Below are positions 33,428-43,794 of a stretch of 64,000 bases of DNA, in pieces. Source of the stretch: Aminivibrio sp. (lineage in GTDB: Bacteria > Synergistota > Synergistia > Synergistales > Aminobacteriaceae); assembly GCF_016756745.1 (NCBI RefSeq), contig NZ_JAESIH010000041.1:7104-71103 (forward strand), given 5' to 3'. Position 1 is the first letter of the stretch. Each line of letters starts with the position of its first letter. The notes below the pieces were generated by a model that saw only the letters and a program-made list of their open reading frames with translations, was not told where the DNA came from and did not search any database. The position numbers and the translations under genes are program-made.

Positions 33428-34477
33428 ATGAGAAAAGGCATTCTGTATTCGTACGAGCGTTTTTTCCCCCTTACCGAGCGGACTCCCCGTCTTTCCCTGT
33501 GCGAGGGGGACACTCCCCTTGTTCCGCTACGGAACATCGGCCGGGATCTCGGTGTGGAGCTGTACGGCAAGTATGACGGCTTGAACCCCACGGGGTCCTT
33601 CAAGGACCGGGGTATGGTGCTGGCGGTGTCGAAGGCCCTGGAGGAGGGGGCGAAGGCACTCATCTGCGCGTCCACGGGGAACACCTCCGCCTCGGCGGCT
33701 GCTTACGGCGCCGCTGCGGGAATTCCCTGCTTCGTTTTGCTGCCGGCGGGGAAGGTGGCCACGGGAAAGCTTGCCCAAGCCCTGATCTACGGCGCCCGGG
33801 TAATCGCCGTCCGGGGCAATTTCGACAGGGCCCTTGAAATGGCCCGGGAGGCTTCCAGGGAAAAGGGAAGCCTCGCCATCGTGAACTCTGTCAACCCGTA
33901 CCGGCTGTTCGGCCAGAGGAGCGCTTCGTGGGAGATCTGCGACGAGCTGGACGGCGCGCCGGACTGGTTGGTTCTGCCCGTGGGCAACGCCGGAAACATC
34001 AGCGCCTACTGCGCCGGTTTCGAGTTTTACAGAGAGATTGGTCGTATAGGCAAACTCCCGAGGCTGATGGGCGTCCAGGCTGAGGGGGCGGCTCCCCTGG
34101 CGAAGGGAAGCCCGGTGGACGAACCGGAGACGGTGGCTACCGCCATCAGGATCGGCCGCCCCGTGAGTGCCGACAAAGCACGGCGGGCCGTGGAAATCAC
34201 GAGCGGCCAGTTCCTCTCCGTTTCCGACGACGAGATTCTGGATGCCCAGAAAATGCTGGCTTCGTCGGACGGTATCTTCGCCGAACCTGCTTCCTGCGCG
34301 CCTCTGGCCGCACTGGTGAAGCTCCGGAAAAACGGAAGACTTCCCGGGGGGCTGCGGATCGTCATGGTGCTCACCGGTAACGGCCTGAAGGATCCCGATT
34401 CCGCGGTGAGCAGGGTGGATCTGCCGGTGGAGATCGACGGGACTCCCGAGGCGCTGGCGGAGGTGCTCGGGCTGTGA
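33428..34477 (+). CDS. thrC: Threonine synthase
   Basis: This 349-residue PLP enzyme makes threonine from O-phosphohomoserine. The PLP lysine is in KYDGLNPTGSFKDRG, followed by ICASTGNTSASAAAYGAAAG, VNPYRLFGQRSASWEI and LVLPVGNAGNISAYCAGF. Length fits the short bacterial type. GAGGAGGG precedes ATG 33428. It follows the T-box leader and overlaps thrB by 4 bases (GTGA), so the two last steps of threonine synthesis are co-translated. Confidence 0.94.
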   Translation: MRKGILYSYERFFPLTERTPRLSLCEGDTPLVPLRNIGRDLGVELYGKYDGLNPTGSFKDRGMVLAVSKALEEGAKALICASTGNTSASAAAYGAAAGIPCFVLLPAGKVATGKLAQALIYGARVIAVRGNFDRALEMAREASREKGSLAIVNSVNPYRLFGQRSASWEICDELDGAPDWLVLPVGNAGNISAYCAGFEFYREIGRIGKLPRLMGVQAEGAAPLAKGSPVDEPETVATAIRIGRPVSADKARRAVEITSGQFLSVSDDEILDAQKMLASSDGIFAEPASCAPLAALVKLRKNGRLPGGLRIVMVLTGNGLKDPDSAVSRVDLPVEIDGTPEALAEVLGL

Positions 34478-35934
34478 TCCCGCTCCGGGTGAAGGTGCCC
34501 GCGTCGAGCGCAAACCTCGGCTCGGGTTTCGACACGGTGGGGCTGGCCCTTTCGCTCTATAACTTCTTCGATGTCCTGGAGGTCCTGCCTCCGGGACGGT
34601 ACGAGGTGGATGTTGTGGGTGAGGGAGGCGGCGAGGAATCCCTTGTGACCCGCAACGGCGTGATCCAGAGCTACGAACGGGCCTGCAGAGAGTGGGGCAT
34701 GGAGCCTCCGGGGCTTCACCTCAGGACCATGAACGCCATTCCCATGAAGCGGGGCCTGGGCAGTTCGTCTTCGGCCATCGTAGGCGGTGTGGCCATCGCC
34801 AATGAACTGCGGGAGCGTCCCTTGCCGAAGGAGGAGCTTCTTCCCATGATGGTGGCCATGGAAGGCCATCCTGACAACGTGGTGCCCTGCTGCCTCGGCG
34901 GCATGGTGGTGAGCTGCTGGGACGGCGGGAATCTCCGTTTCGTCCGGATGCCGCCCCTCCCCCCGGACATGGTCGCCGTGGTGGCTGTGCCGGCGGTGGA
35001 GCTGAGCACGGAAGATGCCCGGAAAGCCCTGCCGAAGGAAGTCTCCATGAAGGACGCGGTTTACAACCTGAGCCGCTCAGCCCTCCTGGCAGCTTCCTGG
35101 GCTACGGGGAACTGGGACAATCTTCCCTGGGCCATGGACGACCGGCTTCACCAGCCTTTCAGGGCGCGGCTTTTCCCCGGAGGCGAGGCGATTCTCGAAG
35201 AGGTCCGCCGAATTCCCCAGTGTTCGGGGGTGGCCATCAGCGGCTCGGGGCCGAGCGTGCTTGCTTTTGCCCGGGGCGAGGCCCACAGGCTTGCGGAGCT
35301 CATGTGTTCCATCTTCACCCGGTCCGGCGTCCGGTCCCGTTTTTTTGTCCTCTCGGAGGATTCCGCCGGGGTGACGGTGGCAAAAAACGTCAGCGGTACC
35401 GATATTTTCCGCTCTCTCAGGAAAGGAAGTGCGTTCCCCATGGCTTTCGGTGTAGACGGTTCCGGCAGGTGCGTCGTGGAAGAAGTGATCAGCGACATGG
35501 ACGTGGCGAAGATTGCCGTTCTGGGGGTTCCCGATGTTCCCGGCGTTGCGGCCAGGTTGTTCTCCGATCTTGCCGCTGTGGGCGTGGGTGCGGAGATGAT
35601 AGTCCAGAGCGTCATGAGGGGGCAGATGAACGACATCGCCTTCATCGTGAAGCAGAGCCTTCTTGGGGACGCCATCGCCATCTGCAGGTCCTTCTCTTCA
35701 GGCGTGGGGGCCCAGGGAGTCACCTTCGACGCGGAGGTGGCGAAGGTAGCCCTGAAGGGGGATCTTATCTCAGGGTGTCCGGAGATTCCGTCCCAGATGT
35801 TCTCCGTCCTTGCGGGGTGCAGGATCAATATCGACATGATAGCGGCGGCCTCCACGGTCATCGCCTGCATCGTGGCCTCCCCCGACATGGAGGGAGCCGC
35901 ATCCGCCCTGTCCCAGGCGTTTCTTCGCTCCTAG
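34474..35934 (+). CDS. thrB: Homoserine kinase fused to tandem ACT domains
   Basis: This 486-residue protein starts with a GHMP kinase (about 1-310): VPASSANLGSGFDTVGLALS, MKRGLGSSSSAIVGGVAIAN (ATP loop) and VAISGSGPSVLAFA, typical of ThrB, which makes O-phosphohomoserine. From about residue 345 it continues with two ACT domains of the aspartokinase type (AKIAVLGVPDVPGVAARLFS, MIVQSVMRGQMNDIAFIVK, then SQMFSVLAGCRINIDMIAAA). The usual ThrB is about 300 residues, so the tail is extra. The ACT pair probably binds threonine or lysine and controls the kinase. GTG 34474 overlaps the thrC stop. Confidence 0.9.
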   Translation: MIPLRVKVPASSANLGSGFDTVGLALSLYNFFDVLEVLPPGRYEVDVVGEGGGEESLVTRNGVIQSYERACREWGMEPPGLHLRTMNAIPMKRGLGSSSSAIVGGVAIANELRERPLPKEELLPMMVAMEGHPDNVVPCCLGGMVVSCWDGGNLRFVRMPPLPPDMVAVVAVPAVELSTEDARKALPKEVSMKDAVYNLSRSALLAASWATGNWDNLPWAMDDRLHQPFRARLFPGGEAILEEVRRIPQCSGVAISGSGPSVLAFARGEAHRLAELMCSIFTRSGVRSRFFVLSEDSAGVTVAKNVSGTDIFRSLRKGSAFPMAFGVDGSGRCVVEEVISDMDVAKIAVLGVPDVPGVAARLFSDLAAVGVGAEMIVQSVMRGQMNDIAFIVKQSLLGDAIAICRSFSSGVGAQGVTFDAEVAKVALKGDLISGCPEIPSQMFSVLAGCRINIDMIAAASTVIACIVASPDMEGAASALSQAFLRS

Positions 35935-35997
35935 CCCCTATGGCGGAGAGAAAAAATCCTGTACAATAGGAAAAAATTCCGTATGGGAGGCTGTCCC

Positions 35998-36735
35998 ATG
36001 AGATATGTCCGCTTCTCCGTTTTCTTTGTTCTGCTTGCTCTTTTTGCGGTTTCCCCTCTTTTTGCCGAGGATCTGGAGCTTACCTCCGACAAAATGCGGT
36101 ACGAGTCTGAATCGGGGGACTTCTGGGCCGACGGGAACGTGAAGGTCACCCGGGGAACCCTGATGGCCACCTCCAAGAGTGCGGACGGGAACATGAACCG
36201 GCAAATCTTCACCATGAGGGGGGGGGTCCACGTCTTCGGCGCCTGGCAGAACGACAAGGTGGACATGAAGGGGCAGACCCTATCGGGAGTGTTCAGCGAG
36301 CCCCAGGAATTTATCTTCGACGGGGGAGTGAAAGGCTTTTGGGGTTCCCGCCAGGTGGATGCCGACATGCTCCGGATGAAGGGCGACTACTTCTGGGGGA
36401 CAAAGCTCCGCCGATACGCCGACACGAAGGAAGGGTACGTTCTCGTCTGCGACGCCCTGGAGGGAAAGCTCGCCAACGGCGAGATCGATGAGTTCACTGC
36501 TACCGGGAACATCTATTTTCTTTTCACACCGAAGCAGGGCGACCCCACGGAATTAAGGGGGAGCAAGGCCGTCTATTCCAAGGCGAGGGGAACCCTGGTA
36601 GTGTCCGGCGGCGTGACCGCCGTGCAGGCTGCCCGGTCCCTGAAATCGGAGACCTTGATATTCTTCCCCGAAAAGAACCGGGTGGAGGCTACGGGCAAGC
36701 CCCGGCTGATCTTCAAGATGGAAGGATCGAAATGA
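35998..36735 (+). CDS. lptA: LptA/OstA-type LPS transport protein
   Basis: This 245-residue protein has a signal peptide (RFSVFFVLLALFAVSPLFAE) and OstA-like beta-jellyroll repeats (LELTSDKMRYESESGDFWAD, GNVKVTRGTLMATSKSADG, ELRGSKAVYSKARGTLVVSG). LptA bridges LPS across the periplasm. ATG 35998 has GGGAGG before it; the upstream ATG does not. It overlaps lptB by 4 bases, the standard pairing, and is evidence for an outer membrane. Confidence 0.85.
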   Translation: MRYVRFSVFFVLLALFAVSPLFAEDLELTSDKMRYESESGDFWADGNVKVTRGTLMATSKSADGNMNRQIFTMRGGVHVFGAWQNDKVDMKGQTLSGVFSEPQEFIFDGGVKGFWGSRQVDADMLRMKGDYFWGTKLRRYADTKEGYVLVCDALEGKLANGEIDEFTATGNIYFLFTPKQGDPTELRGSKAVYSKARGTLVVSGGVTAVQAARSLKSETLIFFPEKNRVEATGKPRLIFKMEGSK

Positions 36736-37457
36736 GCAAGGCAATAAACGCCCGGTCCCTCTGCAAGGCCTACAAGGGCCGCACAGTGGTTTCCGAGGTG
36801 AACCTGGACGTCCACATGGGCGAGATCGTGGGGCTCCTCGGCCCCAACGGGGCGGGGAAGACCACTACCTTCTATATGATCGTCGGACTTGTCAAGCCCG
36901 ATTCGGGGGTTGTCTCGATCAATTCACGGGAACTTACGGCCTTGCCGGTCTACCGCAGGGCCCGTCTGGGCGTGGGGTATCTCCCCCAGGAGGCGTCCAT
37001 CTTCCGGAACCTCACGGTGAGGGAAAACCTCGAGCTTGTGCTCCAGGAGAACCCACCCCCCGAGGAACCGGCGAGCAACGTGGTGGACAAGCTGATAGAG
37101 GATTTCGGCCTCCAGAAGATCACCAACATCCCCGGCTATTCTCTCAGCGGAGGGGAGCGTCGGCGGGTGGAAATCGCCAGGAGTCTCGCCATCCTGCCGG
37201 ATTTTCTCCTTCTGGACGAGCCTTTCAGCGGCATCGACCCCATCGCCGTCTACGACATCCAGCAGATCATTCTCACCCTGCGGAAGAAGGGATTCGGCAT
37301 CCTGCTGACGGACCACAACGTCCGGGATACCCTGGCCATCACGGACAGGGCCTACCTCATCCACCAAGGTAAAATCGTCATCGAAGGCTCTCCCCAGGAT
37401 GTGGCGGAGAGCGAAGTGGCACGGAAGTTCTATCTGGGCGACCGGTTTTCCTGGTAG
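36732..37457 (+). CDS. lptB: LPS export ABC transporter ATPase LptB
   Basis: This 241-residue ABC ATPase has Walker A GPNGAGKTTTFY, Q-loop VGYLPQEASIF, signature YSLSGGERRRVEIAR and Walker B FLLLDEPFSGIDP, with the LptB-typical GFGILLTDHNVRDTL and a C-terminal tail. It drives LptFG-mediated LPS extraction. The 3' end overlaps the convergent protease gene by 28 bases. LptF/LptG are not adjacent here. Confidence 0.95.
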   Translation: MSKAINARSLCKAYKGRTVVSEVNLDVHMGEIVGLLGPNGAGKTTTFYMIVGLVKPDSGVVSINSRELTALPVYRRARLGVGYLPQEASIFRNLTVRENLELVLQENPPPEEPASNVVDKLIEDFGLQKITNIPGYSLSGGERRRVEIARSLAILPDFLLLDEPFSGIDPIAVYDIQQIILTLRKKGFGILLTDHNVRDTLAITDRAYLIHQGKIVIEGSPQDVAESEVARKFYLGDRFSW

Positions 37458-37900
37458 CGCTCCAGTTCACCCGTGCGTCCAGAGCGGAGTGCGTCGGCGA
37501 CCCGTTTCACTGCGTCAGCCGCTTCCGGTGAGAGCCTGTCGCCGAACCCCCTTCTCGCCGGCTGGATGCCGATGACGATTATCTCCATGGTGTCCCTGAA
37601 AGGCTCCAGGAGGAGGGATAGGGGGATGCCGTGGCTGCTGAAGGGAATGTCCCCCGTGTCCTCCAGGCTCATTCGGCGGACCGATCCTCCCGGAAGTCCC
37701 AAGTCGGCGGCATCGGCCACGATGAGGACCCGGGGCGGATTTTTTCTGAGGGGCGCGATGTGGTTTTCCGGCGTGGTTTCGCAGTTCACCGGGGTAATCC
37801 CTTCGGCGGGGAATGCCTCCAGTTCGGCGAAAAGGGCGGGGCCGACGCCGTCGTCCAGAAGGATAGGGCTGCCGATGCACCACAGGATTGTCCGGTTCAT
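37430..37900 (-). CDS. Hydrogenase maturation protease-like protein (HycI/HybD family)
   Basis: This 156-residue protein has the peptidase M52 pattern: LWCIGSPILLDDGVGPALF with a metal-site Asp, NCETTPENHIAPL, VLIVADAADLGLPGGSVRRM with a second Asp, and FSSHGIPLSLLLEPF with the His. Members clip the C-terminus of [NiFe] hydrogenase large subunits. No hydrogenase genes are in the window. ATG 37900 has AAGGAG upstream. It overlaps lptB at the 3' ends. Confidence 0.8.
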   Translation of the reverse strand: MNRTILWCIGSPILLDDGVGPALFAELEAFPAEGITPVNCETTPENHIAPLRKNPPRVLIVADAADLGLPGGSVRRMSLEDTGDIPFSSHGIPLSLLLEPFRDTMEIIVIGIQPARRGFGDRLSPEAADAVKRVADALRSGRTGELERYQENRSPR

Positions 37901-37965
37901 GGGTTTCACACTCCTTGCACGTCCGCGGCGCGGAGTGCGGATCAATTTCGGGGAGGCCGCTGACA

Positions 37966-39552
37966 GTGGCGAGATCGACTTCAACCATGGTGCGTCACGC
38001 CCTCTTCATGATGGCGGGAACGCTGGCGAGCAGGGTTCTCGGCTTAGTGAGAGAGATCGTCACCGCCGCGTGGTTCGGCGCGTCGGGGATACTCGATGCC
38101 TTCAATGTGGCCTTCACCCTCGCGAACCTTGCCCGGCAGCTTCTCGCCGAGGGGGCCCTTTCCGCATCCTTCGTTCCCGTCTTTTCCAGGGTCCTGGCCG
38201 ACAGGGGACAGAAAGCGGCGGAGGAGCTTGCCCGCCAGGCCTTTACCGTCCTACTGGCGGCCACGGGTCTGGCCGTTCTCTCAGGTATCGTTCTGTCGCC
38301 TCTCCTGGTAGGCATTATGGCCCCGGGATTCGATCCTGTCAAAACCTCCCTGGCGGTGTCCCTCACCCGGTGGATGTTCCCCTTCCTCATGTTCGTCTCC
38401 CTGGCGGCCCTCGCCATGGGCGTGCTGAACAGCATGGGGTCATTCCTCGTGCCGGCCCTGGCGCCGGCCTTGAGCAACCTTGTCTACATCGTCCTGGTGC
38501 TTCTGGTCGCTTCCTCATGGGGAGTGCGGGGCCTCGCGGCTGCCGTCCTCGCCGGGGGAGCGTGCCAGTTCGCCCTGCAGTGGGGGTGGACGGGAAAAAT
38601 GGGGGTCTCTCTCCTTCCCGCAAAACCCGACCTCCGGGACCCGGACCTGCGGAGGATGCTCTCCCTGTTCCTTCCCTACGCCGCCGGACTCTCCCTCAAC
38701 CAGGTCAACCCTGTGCTCAGCAGGATGCTTGCCTCTTTTCTCCAGGAGGGGGCCATCTCGGTGCTGAACTATGCCAACCGGGTCATTCAGCTTCCCTTGG
38801 GTTTGTTCGTCATCGCGGTCTCCCAGGCAGTGCTTCCCCAGCTTTCCCGGTGTTCCGCCGACAGCGTGGACGAATTCCGTGAGATCATAAGGGATTCCCT
38901 GCGGTTTGCCCTGTTCGTGATCCTCCCGGTCACCCTCGGGATGATCCTGGTTTCCAGGGAAATCGTCCACCTTCTTTTCTTCAGGGGAGCCTTCGGGACG
39001 TGGGCATGGGAGGGGACGGCCCATTCCCTGGCCATGTATTCCGTCGGCCTGCCGGGCATGGCATGTTCCACTGTGGTCATGAGGGGACTCTATGCCCGCA
39101 GCCTTCCCAGGCAGGCCCTGTGGGTCACCCTGACGAGCGTGGCCGCCACGGCCCTGTTCTCCCTGATCCTCATGAAGCCCATGTCCTTCGGGGGGCTCGC
39201 CCTGGCCACCTCCCTCTCCTTCAGCCTTTCGGGGTGGGTTGGGGTGAGGCTGCTCTCCAAAAACCTCGGGACCGGCCTCGGAATCTTTTCCCTTTCATGG
39301 GCCGGAAAGATGGCCGTCTCCCTTGCGGTGACCGCAGGGGTAGTCTTCGTGTATACTATTGGAATGCCCTATCCGGCGGAGGGAAGCCTTTCCCTTCGGG
39401 GAGCGTGGCTCGGAGGCATCTTTCTGGTCTCCTGCGCCGCCTACGGGGTGAGTACCGGACTGTTGCGCTTCCAGGAATGGGGCTGGCTTCGGGGTGCCCT
39501 GGCCCGGAAAAAGGGCGGCAGAGAACCGAAACGATCCGACAGGGAGGAATGA
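37966..39552 (+). CDS. murJ: Lipid II flippase MurJ
   Basis: This 528-residue membrane protein with about 14 helices is MurJ, which moves lipid II across the inner membrane for cell-wall synthesis. It has the N-terminal LASRVLGLVREIVTAAWFGA, ANLARQLLAEGALSASFVPV, and PLGLFVIAVSQAVLPQLSR. GTG 37966 gives the usual N-terminus ARSTSTMVRHALFMMAGTL with GGGGAGG nine bases upstream; ATG 37987 is possible but has a weak site. The next gene starts 3 bases after its stop. Confidence 0.92.
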   Translation: MARSTSTMVRHALFMMAGTLASRVLGLVREIVTAAWFGASGILDAFNVAFTLANLARQLLAEGALSASFVPVFSRVLADRGQKAAEELARQAFTVLLAATGLAVLSGIVLSPLLVGIMAPGFDPVKTSLAVSLTRWMFPFLMFVSLAALAMGVLNSMGSFLVPALAPALSNLVYIVLVLLVASSWGVRGLAAAVLAGGACQFALQWGWTGKMGVSLLPAKPDLRDPDLRRMLSLFLPYAAGLSLNQVNPVLSRMLASFLQEGAISVLNYANRVIQLPLGLFVIAVSQAVLPQLSRCSADSVDEFREIIRDSLRFALFVILPVTLGMILVSREIVHLLFFRGAFGTWAWEGTAHSLAMYSVGLPGMACSTVVMRGLYARSLPRQALWVTLTSVAATALFSLILMKPMSFGGLALATSLSFSLSGWVGVRLLSKNLGTGLGIFSLSWAGKMAVSLAVTAGVVFVYTIGMPYPAEGSLSLRGAWLGGIFLVSCAAYGVSTGLLRFQEWGWLRGALARKKGGREPKRSDREE

Positions 39553-39555
39553 ACC

Positions 39556-40086
39556 ATGATGTTGAAAAAAATCGCTGCGCTCCTGCTTGTGCTAGTTTTC
39601 TTCGCCGCCGCCGGCACCGCCGGTGCGCAGGAATTGGAGCGGCTTCTGGAACAGCGGACGGCAAACCTCTGGTTTGAAGGGGAGCCCCTTGGAGACCTCA
39701 TCATCGGGGCCAGGGCCCATTTTGCCTTCATTTACGTGGACGGAAAGCTCGTCGAGGCGGCCTGGTCCGACCCCATGGCCCCCGACTGGTTGAAGAACAA
39801 TGTGAGCTTCTACGGAGGCAAGGAAACAAGAAAGAAGACCATGTTCATCATTCGGGTCAGAACGGTGAAAAACCTCACGCTGGAACATTCCATGATTTCC
39901 ATAGGCTCCCACGTGCTCACCCCGGAGGACGTACTGACAAACCGGCATTTCGTCCCCGTGGGGGAGCTGCCCCCCGACCTGACGGCCGAGTTTGCCGTGG
40001 TCGTTCCCGCAGCGGCGGTGAAGGGAAAGACGGTGCGCTTCGCCGTCGGGGACTATGCGACTGAACTGGAACTGCCGAAGAGATGA
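39556..40086 (+). CDS. Exported hypothetical protein
   Basis: This 176-residue protein has a clear signal peptide (KKIAALLLVLVFFAAAGTAG with AQE after it) and a soluble, beta-rich remainder (TMFIIRVRTVKNLTLEHSMI, GELPPDLTAEFAVVVPAA). No family was recognised. It lies between murJ and tsaD, overlapping tsaD by 4 bases, so it is translated from the same message. Confidence 0.8.
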   Translation: MMLKKIAALLLVLVFFAAAGTAGAQELERLLEQRTANLWFEGEPLGDLIIGARAHFAFIYVDGKLVEAAWSDPMAPDWLKNNVSFYGGKETRKKTMFIIRVRTVKNLTLEHSMISIGSHVLTPEDVLTNRHFVPVGELPPDLTAEFAVVVPAAAVKGKTVRFAVGDYATELELPKR

Positions 40087-41108
40087 TCTCACCGCAGCGG
40101 GGATTCCTTACCCTCGGCATCGAAAGCAGCTGCGACGACTCCGCCGTGGCCGTTCTGCGGGGCCAAAGGGACGTGGTCGCCGAGCTTCTTTCGAGCCAGG
40201 TGGGAGCCCACGCCCCTTACGGAGGGGTCATTCCGGAATTTGCCGCACGGATGCACCTCGAGGCGTTTCTTCCCCTCACAGAGGAAGCGTTCCGGAGGGC
40301 CGCCGTGAGGGAGCCGGCGAAGGAGATCGGTCTCATCGCCGTGACAGCAGGTCCTGGGCTCATGGGATCCCTCCTCGTGGGGGTCATGGCGGCCAAAGCC
40401 CTCTCCCTTGCGTGGAATGTGCCTCTCATCGCCGTGAACCACCTCGAAGGGCATATGTTCGCCAACGTGGTTTCCTTTCCGGAACTTGCTCCCCCTTTTC
40501 TCTGCATGATCGTGTCCGGAGGGCACACGGAGATCGTCCTTGCGGAGGATTTCGGCAAGTATGTCTTTCTCGGCGGAACCAGAGACGACGCAGCAGGAGA
40601 AGCCTACGACAAGGTCGCCAAGGTTCTCGGCCTGCCCTATCCCGGCGGGCCCGTCATGGATCGTCTCGCGGCTTCCGGCAATCCGGGGGCTTTTGACTTT
40701 CCCGTTCCCATGAGGGGAAGTTCGGCGGGGATCGTATTCAGCTTCAGCGGTCTGAAGACCGCGGCGGCGACGGAAATCGGCCGCCTGCGGGCCGAAGGGA
40801 AGCCGATCCCGGTGGAGGACATCTGTGCGTCCTTCCAGAGGGCCGTGGTGGAATCTCTGGTGGGGAAGCTCGCCCTGGCGGTGAAGCAGACCGGGATAAA
40901 CACCGTGACCCTGTCGGGAGGTGTCGCCGCCAACAGCGCCCTGAGGGCGGCGATGAAGGCGCAAAGAGGGTGGAACGTCTTTCTGCCCCCGGTAAACCGC
41001 TGCACCGACAATGCCGTGATGATAGCCGCCGCAGGCTACAGCGCCTACCTGCGAGGCGCCCGGACGCCCCTGGATTTTTCTCCCGACCCTTCGTGGAGTC
41101 TTTGGTGA
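40083..41108 (+). CDS. tsaD: tRNA N6-threonylcarbamoyladenosine transferase TsaD
   Basis: This 341-residue protein has all TsaD landmarks: LGIESSCDDSAVAVL at the start, VNHLEGHMFAN (metal His pair), CMIVSGGHTEIVL, GGTRDDAAGEAYDKVAKVLG and VTLSGGVAANSALR. It makes the t6A modification of ANN-decoding tRNAs with TsaB/TsaC/TsaE, which are not in the window. The groESL promoter follows. Confidence 0.95.
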   Translation: MISPQRGFLTLGIESSCDDSAVAVLRGQRDVVAELLSSQVGAHAPYGGVIPEFAARMHLEAFLPLTEEAFRRAAVREPAKEIGLIAVTAGPGLMGSLLVGVMAAKALSLAWNVPLIAVNHLEGHMFANVVSFPELAPPFLCMIVSGGHTEIVLAEDFGKYVFLGGTRDDAAGEAYDKVAKVLGLPYPGGPVMDRLAASGNPGAFDFPVPMRGSSAGIVFSFSGLKTAAATEIGRLRAEGKPIPVEDICASFQRAVVESLVGKLALAVKQTGINTVTLSGGVAANSALRAAMKAQRGWNVFLPPVNRCTDNAVMIAAAGYSAYLRGARTPLDFSPDPSWSLW

Positions 41109-41203
41109 AGCACATTTCAGGTGAAAAACTCGATAAATCAAAGAAAAAGGGAAGAATAACGAGATAACCATCCATAATTCTTCATATTTCCCCTCTCCCG
41201 GTG

Positions 41204-41232
41204 TTGAGATTCCGCCCCTCCACCCGTAATAT
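41204..41232 (+). promoter_or_regulatory. groESL promoter
   Basis: TTGAGA (41204-41209), a 17-base spacer and TAATAT (41227-41232). The start should fall near 41239, just before the CIRCE operator, so the operator is in the transcribed leader. Confidence 0.7.
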
Positions 41233-41245
41233 CTATTTCGGTCAT

Positions 41246-41272
41246 TTAGCACTCGCTTCGAATGAGTGCTAG
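41246..41272. promoter_or_regulatory. CIRCE operator (HrcA site)
   Basis: TTAGCACTC-N9-GAGTGCTAG matches the CIRCE consensus TTAGCACTC-N9-GAGTGCTAA at all but the final base. HrcA bound here represses groESL until heat or misfolding stress. The hrcA gene is not in the window. Confidence 0.93.
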
Positions 41273-41307
41273 CATCCGGTAAAATATTCTTAGGAGGGAT
41301 TTGTACC

Positions 41308-41598
41308 ATGAATCTGAAACCGCTTGGAGACAGGATCGTAGTCAAGGTCGTCAACCATGAGGAAAAGACCAAGGGCGGCATCGTTCTTCCCGACACCGCC
41401 AAGGAAAAGCCCACCGAGGGCGAAGTTATCGCCGTCGGCAGCGGCAAGGTTCTCGAGAACGGCCAGAAGCTTCCCCTTGAGGTGAAGGTCGGCGACAGGA
41501 TCATCTTCAGCAAGTATGCCGGCACCGAAGTGAAGCTTGACGGAGATGAGTACGTCATTTTCAGCGAGCGGGACGTGCTCGCCATCATCGAGAAGTAG
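41308..41598 (+). CDS. groES: Co-chaperonin GroES
   Basis: This 96-residue protein has the GroES pattern: [14 protein letters not shown], the mobile loop [18 protein letters not shown] that contacts GroEL, and [23 protein letters not shown] 41308 has AGGAGGG before it; a longer frame starts inside the leader and is unlikely. It is followed by groEL after 28 bases. Confidence 0.97.
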   Translation: MNLKPLGDRIVVKVVNHEEKTKGGIVLPDTAKEKPTEGEVIAVGSGKVLENGQKLPLEVKVGDRIIFSKYAGTEVKLDGDEYVIFSERDVLAIIEK

Positions 41599-41620
41599 TT
41601 CCATCTTCCAGAGGAGGTAG

Positions 41621-43258
<1,638 letters not shown>

Positions 43259-43306
43259 AATCCATCCCCCAGCGGGAAGGAAGAAATGGTATAAATGGTA
43301 TAGTGA

Positions 43307-43338
43307 AGCCTCCCGGAGGAATCCGGGAGGCTTTTTTT
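43307..43338 (+). terminator. Terminator of groESL
   Basis: AGCCTCCCGG-AGGAAT-CCGGGAGGCT is a perfect 10-bp hairpin followed by seven T. Confidence 0.92.
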
Positions 43339-43547
43339 CAGTGGAAGGGGCGTTCATGAAAGAACCGGGAACGGACGGAAGTTCCGGAATGACGGCGCAG
43401 GGGAGAGGCAGACAGGTTTTTCCCTTTTCAGGGCGTTCCACGTCGGGAAGGCCCTGGATGTCCTCCGCATGGAACAGGGCTGTCCTTCGCCTCCGGGCGG
43501 GGAGAGGTCACCCTGGAGGGGACCGGGGCCTGGGGATTTAGGAATGT
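43339..43547. other. Gap with a possible gene relic and an older element end
   Basis: A 66-codon frame starts near 43341, but it has no recognisable family and unusual composition. GGGGATTTAGG at 43532-43542 is the right-end sequence of an older CCTAAATCC-family copy whose body is lost or unrecognisable. No gene can be supported. Confidence 0.4.
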
Positions 43548-43712
43548 CCTAAATCTGCAGCTTTTTCTGGCAGAGGGAGTGTCGCCAGGCACAGCGCCCG
43601 GGCCGAGAAACCGACAAGGATGTCGGTTTCAGGTGCAGTTGTCAAGGACGACAATCTGCACCGGCGGCCCAAGCGAGCACTGGTGACGCTCCCCGCTGCC
43701 TGCGGATTTAGG
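43548..43712 (+). mobile_element. CCTAAATCC-family structured element, copy D
   Basis: The 165-base element starts CCTAAATCTGCAG and ends CTGCGGATTTAGG. It keeps GGGAGTGTCGCC opposite GGTGACGCTCCC, the GAAACCGACA-AGGA-TGTCGGTTTC hairpin, and the GGTGCAGTTGTC/GACAATCTGCACC hairpin. AATGT is repeated on both sides, and a right-end fragment of another copy lies just upstream. It ends 82 bases before guaA. Confidence 0.85.
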
Positions 43713-43794
43713 AATGTTCCCTTCTATGGAGCCGGAAAGGGCTTTCTGATAAGATACCTGTGCTATACACCCCATTGATTCGGAGGAATGGTTT

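Noticed and set aside
43341-43541. A 66-codon frame after the groESL terminator
   Set aside because: No family, no good ribosome site, and it runs up to the element; kept only as part of a gap entry.
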